A stretch of 32,596 nucleotides of DNA from Chlorobiaceae bacterium (GTDB lineage Bacteria; Bacteroidota; Chlorobiia; Chlorobiales; Chlorobiaceae). The notes below the pieces were generated by a model. That model worked only from the letters and a program-made list of their open reading frames with translations. It was not told the origin of the DNA and did not search any database. Below, piece by piece: positions 1 through 9,044 of this stretch. A program made the position numbers and the translations under genes. How positions within the stretch are numbered: the first letter of the stretch is position 1; the number at the start of each line of letters is the position of its first letter. Where the stretch lies: contig JAFGMZ010000156.1 in NCBI GenBank assembly GCA_016927285.1, positions 1-32,596 of the forward strand, in the 5' to 3' direction.

Positions 1-1733
1 GGTTCGATAGCGACGTCGTCAATTTTGGTAAAAAGTATTTCGGAACGTTCTCTCAGCTGATGGTCTTGTTTAAGCCGGGGCGCACGCAACTGCTCAAGCA
101 GCGACCGGTCGGGTACGAACGATGCTTCAATTGGCTCATCGAAACCAAGCATGGCAAAAATTCTGCCGGAAGTCTCAGGAATTACGGGGTAAAGCGCAAT
201 GGCAAGTGCATAGCAGAGGTTTAGAGAGAGCGCCATGGTTTTTGCTGCTGCATCAGAATCGGTTTTGATAACCTTCCATGGCTCTGATTCGGTCAGAAAA
301 CGGTTTGCCGCTCTGGCTATGTCCATGCCGAGCGTTGCTGCCTCCCTGAAATGGAACTGCTCGAAGGCATAGTCAAGTTTTTCAATCGTACCGTTCCAGT
401 CGATACCGAGGTCGTGCCACTCTTCGGCAGAGCAACTGCAAGGCACAGCCCCTTCAAAACGCGCATTGGTAAAATCGACCGAACGCTTGATGAAATTACC
501 GAGCGTATCGGCAAGTTCGCCGTTGGTCCGGTTCTGAAAATCCGTCCAGCTGAAATCGGTATCCTTGTTTTCAGGATAGTTCATGGCAATGCTGTAGCGC
601 AGGGTATCTGCCGGAAATTTTTCAAGGAACTCGCCAAGGTAGACTGCGTAATTTCTTGATTTCGAGAATTTCCTGCCTTCGAAATTCATGAATTCAGAGG
701 CTGGCACGTTATCGGCAAGGTTATATATTCCGCTGATTCGTCCCTCGTTCCATGCCATGAGAATGGCCGGAAACATAAGCGTATGAAACACAACGTTGTC
801 CTTGCCGATAAAATTAACGACCCTCGATTGCGGATCCTGCCAATACGACCTCCAGAGCTCATCATCGCCTCGCTCCGCAGCCCACTGCCGGGTAAAAGAG
901 ATATAGCCAAGCACTGCATCGAACCAGACGTAGAGTACTTTTCCTGCGGCTTCGGGCGCATCGAGAGGCACACTGATACCCCAGCTGAGATCCCTGGTAA
1001 TGGCTCTGTCGTTCAGACCCTGCTTGAGCCATGTTCGCGTGTAATTGATAACATTTGACCTCCAGTCCTGCTCATGGGCGGCCACATAGGTCTCGAGCTC
1101 CTGCTGAAACCGTCCGAGCGGAAAATACCAGTGCATGGTTTCGCGCAACTCCGGAGTGGCATCGGATAGTTTGCTTTTCGGGTTCAGCAATTCTGTCGGG
1201 CTCAGATGCGTTCCGCACTGTTCGCACTGATCTCCGTTGGCTTCCGGATTACTACAGATGGGACAGGTTCCGGTTACGTATCGATCGGAAAGAAAACGTC
1301 CTGCGGTCGCGTCAAAAAACTGCTTATCGCTCTTTTTCCTGAGAATTCCTTTTTTCTCGATTTCAAGAAAAAATTCCTTTGCGGTTTCATGATGCTCAGG
1401 CGATGAGGTTCTCCCGTAATAGTCAAAGGAAATGCCGCACTTTCTGAACGCATCATGGTTCATCGTGTGGTACCGATCGACCACATCCTGAGGAGATATC
1501 CCCTCTTTTTCTGCTGTAATGGTAATGGGAACTCCGTGTTCGTCGGAACCTCCTATGTGTATGACGTTCTCTCCTTTCATCCGCTTGTACCGGACATAGA
1601 TATCTGCCGGAAGGTAGACCCCTGCAAGATGGCCAAGATGGACCGGTCCGTTTGCGTAGGGAAGCGCTGTGGTAACGAGGGTACGGGTAACGTTTTGCAT
1701 CATGGGTACGAAAGAGTGGAAATAAGACGGCAT
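1..1733 (-). CDS. metG: Methionyl-tRNA synthetase, C-terminal end outside window
   Basis: This enzyme charges tRNA-Met with methionine in the cytoplasm. I translated the minus strand from 1733 to the window edge: about 577 residues in an unbroken frame that the ORF track omits because it has no stop here. Class I signatures are visible: HLGH (HIGH motif) near residue 35, a zinc knuckle with CPIC and CEQC cysteine pairs, and KFSKS (KMSKS variant) around residue 350. The start at 1733 is supported by an AAGGAGG Shine-Dalgarno seven bases upstream; ATGs at 1703 and 1700 are alternatives with no such site. The missing part would hold the end of the anticodon-binding domain and possibly a C-terminal tRNA-binding domain. 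The PSP1/RicT gene lies immediately upstream, an arrangement also met near metS in Firmicutes. Confidence 0.97.
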   Translation of the reverse strand, partial: MPSYFHSFVPMMQNVTRTLVTTALPYANGPVHLGHLAGVYLPADIYVRYKRMKGENVIHIGGSDEHGVPITITAEKEGISPQDVVDRYHTMNHDAFRKCGISFDYYGRTSSPEHHETAKEFFLEIEKKGILRKKSDKQFFDATAGRFLSDRYVTGTCPICSNPEANGDQCEQCGTHLSPTELLNPKSKLSDATPELRETMHWYFPLGRFQQELETYVAAHEQDWRSNVINYTRTWLKQGLNDRAITRDLSWGISVPLDAPEAAGKVLYVWFDAVLGYISFTRQWAAERGDDELWRSYWQDPQSRVVNFIGKDNVVFHTLMFPAILMAWNEGRISGIYNLADNVPASEFMNFEGRKFSKSRNYAVYLGEFLEKFPADTLRYSIAMNYPENKDTDFSWTDFQNRTNGELADTLGNFIKRSVDFTNARFEGAVPCSCSAEEWHDLGIDWNGTIEKLDYAFEQFHFREAATLGMDIARAANRFLTESEPWKVIKTDSDAAAKTMALSLNLCYALAIALYPVIPETSGRIFAMLGFDEPIEASFVPDRSLLEQLRAPRLKQDHQLRERSEILFTKIDDVAIE

Positions 1734-1793
1734 CCAGCTCCCTCCTTGTCCGGAGAAGAACGCGGGATGCCCCCCTGATTATTACTGATAGCG

Positions 1794-2771
1794 TTAATTC
1801 GAGGTAAAGAGGCTGCGGCACTTGTCGAAAGGGACCCTCCTCCGCTGGTCATTCCTGACATAACGCAACAGTACAAGCTTCTTCTGCATATCGACACTTT
1901 CGACAACCGCCTCCCCTGAGGATGTCGTGACCCTGTCGCCGGGTTTGGGTGGCGAAAATGAAGCCGAGCTGCCCGAGGTAGTCCTGGGATGCCTGGAATA
2001 TCCGAGACAGCATTTCGGACGGTTACAGATACCGGTAATATTGAAGGCATGGCTATCACTGCCGTTGGCATCGGAAGTTACCGATTTGTCGGCAAAGGGG
2101 TTTGCGTGTATTTTAGGCAACCAGCTCGAGCAGCAGAGCAGATAACCGCAAGGGCCGAACGAGTTCGCGCGCCGAGCCTCTTCCCTTGTGGTGATCTGCA
2201 CCATCTGAATTCTTGCCTTGAACTCGCCGGCCAGGTCACGTACGAGAGAACGGAAATCCACCCGATGAGCGGAGGTGTAGTAGACCGAAAGTTTCTGCTG
2301 ATCCATACGAAGCTCCACATCAACCAGCTTCATATCGAGATCGTGTTTTTTCACCTTTCCCAGACAGGCATCCCTTATCTCCTTTTTCCGGCCTTTAAGT
2401 TCAATGATTGCCTGCGAGTCATCTTCATTCGCCTGACGAATGATTGCGAGACGTTCGGCTTCAGGCTTGTCGAGACCTTTGAGTTTCAGTTTTTTCAGGG
2501 CTATCCGGCCTGTCGAGTAAACGACCCCGTAATCATACCCCCCATCGGTGGCGACGATGACCTGCTGACCAACGGCAAGAGGCAATTGATCCGGATTGTC
2601 GAAAAACTCCCTGCGGCACCCCTGAAGCTCGACTTCGCAAATAAAGCGGTTCGCTTCATTGGCAGGATCTTCGCCGTAGAGCTCTTCAACCTCGCTGTGC
2701 AGCAGCTGCGACAACCGAAGCCTGACTTTTGCGTTGTCACCAAGCAGGCAACTGCAGATAACATTACTCAT
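1794..2771 (-). CDS. PSP1 domain protein, RicT (YaaT) family
   Basis: A 325-residue protein matching the PSP1 C-terminal family, whose Bacillus member RicT (YaaT) works with RicA and RicF in an Fe-S-containing complex that affects RNase Y-dependent mRNA maturation. The central PSP1 region (about residues 60-200) contains VYYTSAHRVDFRSLVRDL. It is followed by two cysteine groups typical of RicT, GPCGYLLCC and CNRPKCCLGY (about 205-255), probably Fe-S ligands. An extra N-terminal CSCLLGD precedes the domain. The C-terminal tail (about 275-325) is a small SH3-like segment. It sits 60 bases upstream of metG on the same strand and may be cotranscribed with it. The role in Chlorobi is inferred; partners RicA and RicF are not in this window. 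Confidence 0.88.
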   Translation of the reverse strand: MSNVICSCLLGDNAKVRLRLSQLLHSEVEELYGEDPANEANRFICEVELQGCRREFFDNPDQLPLAVGQQVIVATDGGYDYGVVYSTGRIALKKLKLKGLDKPEAERLAIIRQANEDDSQAIIELKGRKKEIRDACLGKVKKHDLDMKLVDVELRMDQQKLSVYYTSAHRVDFRSLVRDLAGEFKARIQMVQITTREEARRANSFGPCGYLLCCSSWLPKIHANPFADKSVTSDANGSDSHAFNITGICNRPKCCLGYSRHPRTTSGSSASFSPPKPGDRVTTSSGEAVVESVDMQKKLVLLRYVRNDQRRRVPFDKCRSLFTSN

Positions 2772-2793
2772 AAGAATGGTGTAATTAAATTAA

Positions 2794-2838
2794 GAGCGTC
2801 CGCTTTGGACCTCCATCGGCAAACCGACGGATACGCTC
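2794..2838 (-). terminator. Possible weak terminator between acyltransferase and RicT genes
   Basis: An imperfect inverted repeat (GAGCGTCCG near 2794 and CGGATACGCTC ending 2838) with an inner TCGG/CCGA hairpin overlaps the stop codon of the acyltransferase gene. On the minus strand it is followed by a U-rich but interrupted tract. It could be a weak terminator or mRNA processing hairpin. Confidence 0.35.
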
Positions 2839-3598
2839 ATCTACCAACCCCCAGCATGTTGCGATACCGCTCGATCTTTTTGTTAATCGATTCGCGACCC
2901 CGAACAAGAATCTTCGCGTCATCGAGCGTACGGCTCATTACAGACTCTTTCAACCCGTCAAGATGATCTTCCGTTTCTCGCCGCATCATCGAAGTCAGCT
3001 CGTCTGAAGAAGGCGACTCACCCGGATAGAGCAACTCGGGAGCCCTGAATGAAACAAACAGTTCGGGCTTTTGTTCTTCAAGATATTCAATCCTGCTGAC
3101 AACTGAAACAAGGTAGAGCGGGCTGTTTTTCTGAAAAACGCGGGAAACGATGCCAGCCGTTCCTTTATAGAAAAAAAGAGGCCGTTCGTCGACGTGAACA
3201 ATCCTGCCCTGAGGAAAAATCCAGAGGGCGTTCTGACGGTCCGAGGGTTGAAGCAGCAGTTCGGATGCGTAGTCGATGGTTCGCAATGCGCTTCTCGGAT
3301 TCGAGCGGTCAATCGAAAAGGCTCCGATACGGGTAAAGAAGCGGTGCTGGTTGAGTTGCTGGTATTCGATGATGATATGGAGATTCTGACGGAAATACTC
3401 CTCCGTACAGAGCTGCGACCAGAAGCCGTCCCACCAGTAGGCGTGATTACAATAAAAAATAACGGGAATGCCGGACTCCATCCTCGGTACCTGCGCATCC
3501 ATAAAGACGCGTAACGTATTGAAATATCGCCGGAACTGCCTGCGGGAATACCATCCGAACCACAAGGTATAGAGACTGCTCCGGCGAACTTTCAGCAT
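2837..3598 (-). CDS. PlsC-family acyltransferase, candidate CruD-type carotenoid glucoside acyltransferase
   Basis: A 253-residue 1-acylglycerol-phosphate acyltransferase-like protein. The H-x4-D catalytic motif is CNHAYWWDG near residue 51. The usual FPEGTR block is FPQGRI near residue 128, so the glutamate is replaced by glutamine, and IDR near residue 97 matches the third PlsC block. No transmembrane N-terminus is obvious. Green sulfur bacteria have a PlsC-type enzyme, CruD, that puts lauroyl on chlorobactene glucoside. The changed motif and divergence from ordinary PlsC make this a candidate, but I cannot distinguish it from a general lysophospholipid acyltransferase. The ATG at 3598 has AAGG about seven bases upstream, and the gene starts nine bases after the aminotransferase stop, suggesting an operon. 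Confidence 0.78.
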   Translation of the reverse strand: MLKVRRSSLYTLWFGWYSRRQFRRYFNTLRVFMDAQVPRMESGIPVIFYCNHAYWWDGFWSQLCTEEYFRQNLHIIIEYQQLNQHRFFTRIGAFSIDRSNPRSALRTIDYASELLLQPSDRQNALWIFPQGRIVHVDERPLFFYKGTAGIVSRVFQKNSPLYLVSVVSRIEYLEEQKPELFVSFRAPELLYPGESPSSDELTSMMRRETEDHLDGLKESVMSRTLDDAKILVRGRESINKKIERYRNMLGVGR

Positions 3599-3607
3599 AG
3601 GAAAACC

Positions 3608-4816
3608 TTACTGGAAAGCTTTCCTGATACGGTTAACGGCCTCCTCGAGCGAAGAAATGGATGCTGCGTAGGATAAGCGCAGATTTTCAGGCGCTCCGAA
3701 CGCATCGCCGGGAACCGTGGCTACGTAATGCTCCTTGAGCAGGTATTCTGCCACGTCTGCCGAATCGTTCATGATCGCCCCGTTGAAGCTTTTTCCGAGC
3801 ACGCCGCTTATCGAGGGAAATATGTAGAACGCCCCCTGAGGCAGTGCTGTCCTGAAGCCGGGAATGCTGTTCAGGGCTTCGTACATGTAATCGCGACGAC
3901 GCTCGAATTCGCGACGGCGCTCCTCAACGACGCTCTGATCACCCAGAAGCGCGGCTACGGCGGCTTTCTGAGCCACAGCATTGGGATTCGAGGTGGTCTG
4001 CGACTGGATTTTGTCGCAGGCATCGATCAGCCATTTCGGACCGGCCAGATAGCCGATACGCCATCCGGTCATGGCGTAAGTTTTAGAGACTCCGTTGCTC
4101 ACGATCACCCACTCTTTCATTTCAGGAATACGGGCAGGCGAAAAAGGACGAACATCGCCGTAGACGATCATGTCGTACATTTCATCCGACAGGACAAAGA
4201 TGTTGCGACCCTCGAGCACCTTCATAAGCGCCCTTACTTCCTGTTCACTGTAGACTGCGCCCGTAGGGTTTGACGGAGAGTTCAGTACCAGTATTTTGGT
4301 TTTCGGCGTGATAGCCGCATCGAGCTGAACAGGAGTGATCTTGTACTCGGTTTCGATCGTAGTATTGACGATAACCGGTTCGGCACCGGCAAGACGGACC
4401 ATTTCAGGAAAACTTACCCAGTAAGGGGCCGGTACGATAACTTCGTCGCCTTCCTCGCAAAGCGCAAGAAAGGTATTGGCAAGCGTCTGCTTCCCTCCGT
4501 TGCTGACGATAATCTGATTTTCCTGGAATTCGAGCCCATTATCGCGGCGAAATTTCTCCAGAATAGCTTTTTTAAGTTCGGGCATCCCCGAGTTGGCCGT
4601 ATATCGGGTAAATCCTGCATTGATCGCATCGATTCCTGCCTGATTGACATGGTCAGGAGTCGGAAAATCCGGTTCACCTGCAGAGAGGCTGACAATATCC
4701 TTTCCTTCGGCTTTCATTTTATTTGCCAGACCCGTGATGCGCATGGTCTGGGATTCCTGCATGCTGAGCACCCGGCGGGTAAGGTATTGCTCTCCGGGAA
4801 CGGTTGAATATGACAT
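3608..4816 (-). CDS. Class I aspartate aminotransferase (possible aspartate/prephenate aminotransferase)
   Basis: A PLP-dependent fold-type I aminotransferase of the AspB/AatA (Ib) group, exchanging the amino group between aspartate and 2-oxoglutarate. Diagnostic pieces are [15 protein letters not shown] near residue 35, [11 protein letters not shown], the LSDEMYD aspartate that contacts PLP, and the Schiff-base lysine in [12 protein letters not shown]. The terminal arginine motif NLRLSYA is present. The track begins at 4918, which overlaps coaD. I chose the ATG at 4816 ([11 protein letters not shown]...), giving 402 residues, the normal family length, and a 16-base gap from coaD. Chlorobi members of this subgroup have been discussed as relatives of plant prephenate aminotransferases, so a role in arogenate-route phenylalanine or tyrosine synthesis is possible; that is inference. 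Confidence 0.93.
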   Translation of the reverse strand: MSYSTVPGEQYLTRRVLSMQESQTMRITGLANKMKAEGKDIVSLSAGEPDFPTPDHVNQAGIDAINAGFTRYTANSGMPELKKAILEKFRRDNGLEFQENQIIVSNGGKQTLANTFLALCEEGDEVIVPAPYWVSFPEMVRLAGAEPVIVNTTIETEYKITPVQLDAAITPKTKILVLNSPSNPTGAVYSEQEVRALMKVLEGRNIFVLSDEMYDMIVYGDVRPFSPARIPEMKEWVIVSNGVSKTYAMTGWRIGYLAGPKWLIDACDKIQSQTTSNPNAVAQKAAVAALLGDQSVVEERRREFERRRDYMYEALNSIPGFRTALPQGAFYIFPSISGVLGKSFNGAIMNDSADVAEYLLKEHYVATVPGDAFGAPENLRLSYAASISSLEEAVNRIRKAFQ

Positions 4817-4832
4817 AATTAATATAAATAGT

Positions 4833-5333
4833 TTATTTTTTGTGTTTTGATTCATCGAGTTTCCGGTGCAGCATATCCAGCACATAGGGATGGACGAATT
4901 TCGACACATCGCCGCCAAGCATCGCTACCTCCCTGATGATAGACGATGCCACATAGGTATATTTTACGTTCGGCATTAAAAACACGGTAGTTACCTCGGG
5001 ATAGAGATGCCTGTTGAGCAGCGACATCTGAAATTCGTATTCGAAATCCTTGACCTGCCGTACGCCACGTACGATGGCTCGAGCTCCCTGTTGACGGGCA
5101 TAATCGGCAAGAAGCCCGTCATGGAGCACCTCAACGCTTACCGAAGAGTAGTCCTGCACCACCTTGCTTATCATCGTAAATCGCTCTTCAAAACTGAACA
5201 GGGTCTTTTTCTGGCTATTTTCAGCTATGACTACGACAACTTCCGAAAAAATGTTCAGCGCCCGTTCCAATACATCGAGGTGCCCGTTCGTAAATGGATC
5301 GTACGTGCCAGGGTAAATTGCTTTTTGTGTCAT
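4833..5333 (-). CDS. coaD: Phosphopantetheine adenylyltransferase
   Basis: Catalyses the fourth step of coenzyme A synthesis, making dephospho-CoA from 4'-phosphopantetheine and ATP. The 166-residue length is typical. The nucleotidyltransferase T/HxGH site is [13 protein letters not shown] at residues 9-21, and the second conserved block is [13 protein letters not shown] near residue 125 (ISSTxxR equivalent). The ATG overlaps the rsmD stop by four bases (ATGA), implying translational coupling. The rsmD-coaD pair is common across bacteria, which supports both calls. Confidence 0.97.
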   Translation of the reverse strand: MTQKAIYPGTYDPFTNGHLDVLERALNIFSEVVVVIAENSQKKTLFSFEERFTMISKVVQDYSSVSVEVLHDGLLADYARQQGARAIVRGVRQVKDFEYEFQMSLLNRHLYPEVTTVFLMPNVKYTYVASSIIREVAMLGGDVSKFVHPYVLDMLHRKLDESKHKK

Positions 5334-5881
5334 GTGCTATCGTGTTGATGCTTAAAAAAAGTGACCCTGGTCATACCATAATCCTTGTGCATGAGGTAGT
5401 GTGGAGAGGCATGAAAACACAACGTTGCGCTATGCTCTACAAGCAGCAGTCCGTCGTCGGCAAGCAGAGATGTTCCCGCTATCCGTTCGATCAGGATGTC
5501 GTAATCAGGCCATGTGTAGGGCGGATCGCAGAACACCAGATCAAAACGCTCGCTGGTACGATCGACAAATGCCTGCACATCCGACCTTGCGATATTTACC
5601 TGATCGAGTACACCGAGCTGCCTTGCCGTCTCCTGCATGGAGTTGAGGGCTTCGGTGTGACGATCAACGAAATAAACGAAACCAGCTCCCCTGCTGAGTG
5701 CCTCGAAACCCATATTGCCGAATCCGGCAAAGAGGTCGAGCACCACGATTCCCTCGAAATCAATCCTATTTTCAAGCGTGTCAAAAAGCGACTTCTTGAC
5801 CCTGCTGCTGCAGGGACGGATATCGCGCGACGACGTGCTTTTTATTTTCCGACCCCGGTATGTACCGGCAATAATCTGCAC
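5330..5881 (-). CDS. rsmD: 16S rRNA (guanine966-N2)-methyltransferase
   Basis: An SAM-dependent methyltransferase acting on the small-subunit rRNA. It begins with the family signature [12 protein letters not shown] and [15 protein letters not shown]. The SAM-binding [19 protein letters not shown] follows near residue 47 and the catalytic DPPY motif near residue 120. The start codon is GTG at 5881, as no ATG precedes the conserved N-terminus. At 183 residues it is full length. It lies eight bases downstream of the transketolase stop and overlaps coaD by four bases, so all three are probably in one transcript. Confidence 0.95.
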   Translation of the reverse strand: MQIIAGTYRGRKIKSTSSRDIRPCSSRVKKSLFDTLENRIDFEGIVVLDLFAGFGNMGFEALSRGAGFVYFVDRHTEALNSMQETARQLGVLDQVNIARSDVQAFVDRTSERFDLVFCDPPYTWPDYDILIERIAGTSLLADDGLLLVEHSATLCFHASPHYLMHKDYGMTRVTFFKHQHDST

Positions 5882-5889
5882 CCGGCTTT

Positions 5890-6828
5890 CTATGCCTCGA
5901 AATCGCCGAAACGGGTTTCTCCCAGAACGGCAAGAGCTTTCTCGGCTTCATCCATCGATGGCGGTTTTCCGTGCCAGTTTGAACCATCGGCCATAGTACC
6001 CTCGAAAAAAGGAACGCCCCTGCCCATGAGAGTAGAAGCAAGCACGACCGTCGGTTTCGTGCGATCTTCAAGAGCAAGAATACCTTCCAGTGTCGCAAGA
6101 ACATCCTCGATGCTGTTTCCGTCGCAACTATAGACATCCCAGCCGAAAGCGCTCCATTTATCGGCAAATGGCTCGATGTTCATGATCTTGTCGACCTCTC
6201 CGTCGATCTGCTGATTGTTGTAATCGACAATGCCTATCAGATTGCCGAGACCGTAATGCGCCGCACTCATTGCCGCCTCCCATATCTGTCCTTCCTGACA
6301 CTCGCCGTCACCCATGAGGCAAAACACCCGGTTCGTGCGTCCATCGATGCGATGGCCAAGCGCCGCTCCTGTCGCCGCTGAAAGCCCCTGACCAAGAGAA
6401 CCCGAGGCTATCCTGATACCGGGCAATTTCGATTCTGAAGTCGGATGTCCCTGGAGGTAAGAGTTGAGCTGACGAAGCGATTTCAATTCGCTGAGCGGGA
6501 AATAACCGGCTCGCGCAAGCACGCTGTACCAAACCGGTGCGATATGGCCGTTTGAGAGAAAGACCACATCTTCGTTGTCGTGTTCCCGGAAACCATGCGG
6601 ATTGTGACGCAATATCCTGAAATAGAGCGCCGTAAAAATATCGGCCATTCCAAGCGATCCACCGGTATGACCGGAATTTGCCAGGGCAAGCATTCTGATG
6701 ATGTCTCTGCGAACCTGCCGAGCCATGGTGTTAAGATCTTCGATAGATGCGAGTTCGAGCAACTCGCCTTTCCTGTCTGCCGGATAGAGTGCTAAATCTT
6801 TTGCCATTGTTGATATGGAGAACAACAT
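5890..6828 (-). CDS. Transketolase N-terminal (ThDP pyrophosphate-binding) half, unpaired
   Basis: A 312-residue protein equal to the N-terminal subunit of split transketolases, which move two-carbon units between sugar phosphates in the pentose phosphate pathway. The thiamine-diphosphate motif runs from GDGECQEGQIWEAAMSAA to DYNNQQIDG. SGHTGGSLGMADIF and FLSNGHIAPVWY are the usual N-terminal blocks. Split transketolases normally have the C-terminal half directly downstream, but here rsmD follows. The partner must be elsewhere or missing. Two starts are possible: ATG 6828 (MLFSISTMAKDL...) or ATG 6807 (MAKDLALYP...); neither has a strong ribosome site. Confidence 0.9.
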   Translation of the reverse strand: MLFSISTMAKDLALYPADRKGELLELASIEDLNTMARQVRRDIIRMLALANSGHTGGSLGMADIFTALYFRILRHNPHGFREHDNEDVVFLSNGHIAPVWYSVLARAGYFPLSELKSLRQLNSYLQGHPTSESKLPGIRIASGSLGQGLSAATGAALGHRIDGRTNRVFCLMGDGECQEGQIWEAAMSAAHYGLGNLIGIVDYNNQQIDGEVDKIMNIEPFADKWSAFGWDVYSCDGNSIEDVLATLEGILALEDRTKPTVVLASTLMGRGVPFFEGTMADGSNWHGKPPSMDEAEKALAVLGETRFGDFEA

Positions 6829-6892
6829 TCTTGAGAATTAAAATACCAGAACACGAAGTTAACGGGCCGGAAACATAAATAATAAAAAAAAC

Positions 6893-7537
6893 TTACTCAT
6901 GAGCCTGTTTTCTTTCATTGAAGAACCTCCAGCCCGCAAAAACGAAGACTGCGAGAAAAATAACGGTAACCGGTATGCTGTACATGGCAGCATACATTCC
7001 GATGGCGCTCCAGTTATTTCCGAGCACAAGGCCTCCGGAAATAAGGAGAATATTCCAGACCGTCGCGCTGAACGTCGCAGCAAGAAAAACCCGTGTTATG
7101 CTCAGATGCATCAGTCCGGCCATAACCGATATGACCGCCCTTGAGCCGAAAAGAAAACGGTTGACCATAACGGCAAAATACCCGTGTGCCGAAAACTTTC
7201 TGCGCAGCAGCGCCATATCCGAAGGCGGAAAAAAACGATGGAAGATATCAGAAAACCTGTGTGGCACCTGACCGATTCCTTCACCATAAAGCTTCATGCC
7301 AAAATGACGGCTCAAGAGAAACACCAGCATGAACCCGGCTGTCGATCCCAGAGAAGACCAGAACAACGCTTCAGGAAACGAAACCACGCCGAAAGAAATG
7401 AGATACCCGATGAATGCAACAGGTACATCACCGGGTATCGGAGGTATAACGTTTTCAAAAAATGCTATTAAAAACAAAAACATCCCGATGCTCAGGGAAT
7501 CAGCATGCTGCAGATAGGTAATGATCGAATCAAGCAT
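6893..7537 (-). CDS. DedA/VTT-family inner-membrane protein
   Basis: A 214-residue multi-span membrane protein of the DedA (SNARE-associated, VTT) family, linked in other bacteria to undecaprenyl-phosphate or phospholipid flipping and membrane homeostasis. The conserved re-entrant motif FFENVIPPIPGD is at residues 26-37 and the second, arginine-bearing motif NRFLFGSRAVISVMAGL near residue 125. Four or more hydrophobic helices are visible, with the last at the C-terminus (VTVIFLAVFVFAGW). It sits between purC and the transketolase half-gene on the same strand; no functional link is evident. Confidence 0.9.
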   Translation of the reverse strand: MLDSIITYLQHADSLSIGMFLFLIAFFENVIPPIPGDVPVAFIGYLISFGVVSFPEALFWSSLGSTAGFMLVFLLSRHFGMKLYGEGIGQVPHRFSDIFHRFFPPSDMALLRRKFSAHGYFAVMVNRFLFGSRAVISVMAGLMHLSITRVFLAATFSATVWNILLISGGLVLGNNWSAIGMYAAMYSIPVTVIFLAVFVFAGWRFFNERKQAHE

Positions 7538-7566
7538 AGGCTGTCCTTGACATCGCTGCCGTTATC

Positions 7567-8277
7567 TCAGTCCAGTTCGAGAACTCGTCGCTGCACCTCG
7601 CTATATGCGTCTTCTACACCGCCAAGATCGAACCGGAACCGGTCCTTATCCATCTTTTCGTTTGTTTCGAGATCCCAGAACCTGCAGGTATCCGGGCTTA
7701 TTTCGTCACCAAGAAGAATTTCATCGTGGTATCTGCCAAACTCAAGCTTGAAATCGACAAGCTTGAGTTTTCTCTCGGCAAAAAATGATTTCAGCACCCC
7801 GTTGATAACTTCGGCTCTGGCTTTAAGCGTGGATAGCTCATCGTAGGATGCGACACCGAGCGCTACGGCATGCGACTCGATCATGAGCGGATCGTCAAGA
7901 TCGTCGTCTTTCAGATAAAACTCCACAAGCGGCTGCTCAAGCACTGTCCCCTCAACAAAACCATATCTTCTGACAAGGGAGCCCGCGGCAATATTGCGTA
8001 CCACAACCTCTACCTTTATGATGTCGAGACGGCGACAGAGCATATCGCGCTCCGAGAGCTTTTCGACGAGATGAGTTTTAACGCCGTGCGCTTCAAGAAG
8101 AGTGAAAAGCTTGCACGATATAGCGTTGTTGACAACGCCCTTATCGGCAATCGTACCTTTTTTCTTGTTATTGAAGGCAGTTGCATCGTCTTTGAATTCC
8201 TGTATAACCAGATCATTATCTTCGGTCAGAAATACTTTTTTAGCCTTGCCTTCGTGCAGCAGCGTTGTTTTTTGCAT
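7567..8277 (-). CDS. purC: SAICAR synthetase (phosphoribosylaminoimidazole-succinocarboxamide synthase)
   Basis: Joins aspartate to CAIR in step eight of purine synthesis. The protein starts MQKTTLLHEGKAKKVF and carries FKDDATAFNNKKK, the conserved RNIAAGSLVRRYG block near residue 95, and the later KLVDFKLEFGR and LGDEISPDTCRFWD motifs. The track's 8358 start adds 27 unlikely residues; ATG 8277 gives 236 residues, the standard length for this enzyme. It is followed 29 bases downstream by dedA and preceded by an unknown gene on the same strand. Confidence 0.97.
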   Translation of the reverse strand: MQKTTLLHEGKAKKVFLTEDNDLVIQEFKDDATAFNNKKKGTIADKGVVNNAISCKLFTLLEAHGVKTHLVEKLSERDMLCRRLDIIKVEVVVRNIAAGSLVRRYGFVEGTVLEQPLVEFYLKDDDLDDPLMIESHAVALGVASYDELSTLKARAEVINGVLKSFFAERKLKLVDFKLEFGRYHDEILLGDEISPDTCRFWDLETNEKMDKDRFRFDLGGVEDAYSEVQRRVLELD

Positions 8278-8369
8278 ACCCTGTATTTGAATGAATTGAT
8301 AATGAAACCGCGCGCCGGTATAGCCTCCGCAGTCTTTCTGATAAACGTAAACGGTCAATCCTTAAAAGG

Positions 8370-8774
8370 TCAAGCGATTCCGTTCCCCCCGGAAGCTGCT
8401 TGCTGAACGGCGCCTGTCAGTACAATGGTAATCTGCTCATCAGTCAGTCCCTTGTCTTTAAGAAAACTCATGAATCTGAAGACGCCAAGATCGGAGAGCA
8501 TAGCTCTGGTAAGGTCGCTTCCGCTGAGCCCCCTGGTTCGCCCATACTCAAGCGACGTATTGATCCAGTCCTCAATGAACTCTTCGTTTTTTCCTTTTTC
8601 AAGAAAATAACCGGTTATGATCCGCTCGACGTCATGGTGACCCGGCTCAGGATGGGCCTGAAGCAACAGCTGCATCTCTTCGGAAATTCTGGCAAGGACA
8701 ATAACAGCTTCCCTGTCGAGCGTTTCTTCGAGAATATCCTTTGCCTGCTTCTTGACATCTGTCATATGAACCAT
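8370..8774 (-). CDS. Conserved-looking hypothetical protein, helical, 134 aa
   Basis: I do not recognise the family. The protein is soluble, rich in Glu/Asp and predicted helical, with segments such as DILEETLDREAVIVLARISE and a C-terminal FMSFLKDKGLTDEQITIVLTGAV. No cysteine pairs, signal peptide or membrane segments are seen. The start may be ATG 8774 (MVHMTDVKK) or ATG 8765 (MTDVKK). Its codon use resembles the neighbouring purC, it is followed by purC 92 bases later, and the minus frame is uninterrupted, so I accept it as a gene. It is transcribed divergently from the EEP remnant at 8886. Confidence 0.75.
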   Translation of the reverse strand: MVHMTDVKKQAKDILEETLDREAVIVLARISEEMQLLLQAHPEPGHHDVERIITGYFLEKGKNEEFIEDWINTSLEYGRTRGLSGSDLTRAMLSDLGVFRFMSFLKDKGLTDEQITIVLTGAVQQAASGGNGIA

Positions 8775-8885
8775 ACTTTTTTCATGGTCGTTGAATAGAG
8801 AAAACCTGGATCATAACGCTGAAAAATCCGGAATAACCCTACATTTTACAATAGTAAAGAAAAAATCTTGCAAAGATAAGCGAAT

Positions 8886-9029
8886 ATGAAGAAAACCCTG
8901 TTACTTGTTCTGCTCTTTTTTGAAGTCCTGCCGCATCAGCGACCCGGCCTGCATGCAGAAGAAAAACAAGGCCGCGAGTTGGCCATTCTGTGGTGGAATG
9001 TAATGCAGTGGAGACAGATCGTTCTATAA
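8886..9029 (+). pseudogene. Severed 5' end of the EEP nuclease gene (left of element)
   Basis: Translated directly, this 47-codon ORF has a signal-peptide-like start (MKKTLLLVLLFFEVL...) and then ELAILWWNV before going out of homology into element DNA and stopping at 9027-9029. ILWWNV is exactly the sequence at which the EEP nuclease body begins at 17547, in the same codon frame. Rejoining the two gives a normal gene reading ILWWNVENLFDT. I read this as the original start of that gene, cut off when the element integrated. The native promoter would lie in 8775-8885, so a short exported peptide could still be made. Confidence 0.88.
8985..9001 (+). repeat. attL core, 17-bp direct repeat
   Basis: ATTCTGTGGTGGAATGT, identical to 17547-17563. 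Flanking bases differ on both sides, so the repeat is exactly 17 bp. It encodes ILWWNV in the frame of the EEP gene remnant. Confidence 0.92.
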
Positions 9030-9044
9030 TAATGACTTATAGCA

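Noticed and set aside
1989-2966. Plus-strand ORF of 325 aa opposite RicT
   Set aside because: It is an antisense shadow; the minus frame carries the RicT cysteine motifs and PSP1 domain.
5294-6133. Plus-strand ORF of 279 aa opposite coaD-rsmD-tkt
   Set aside because: Spans three well-supported minus-strand genes; shadow.
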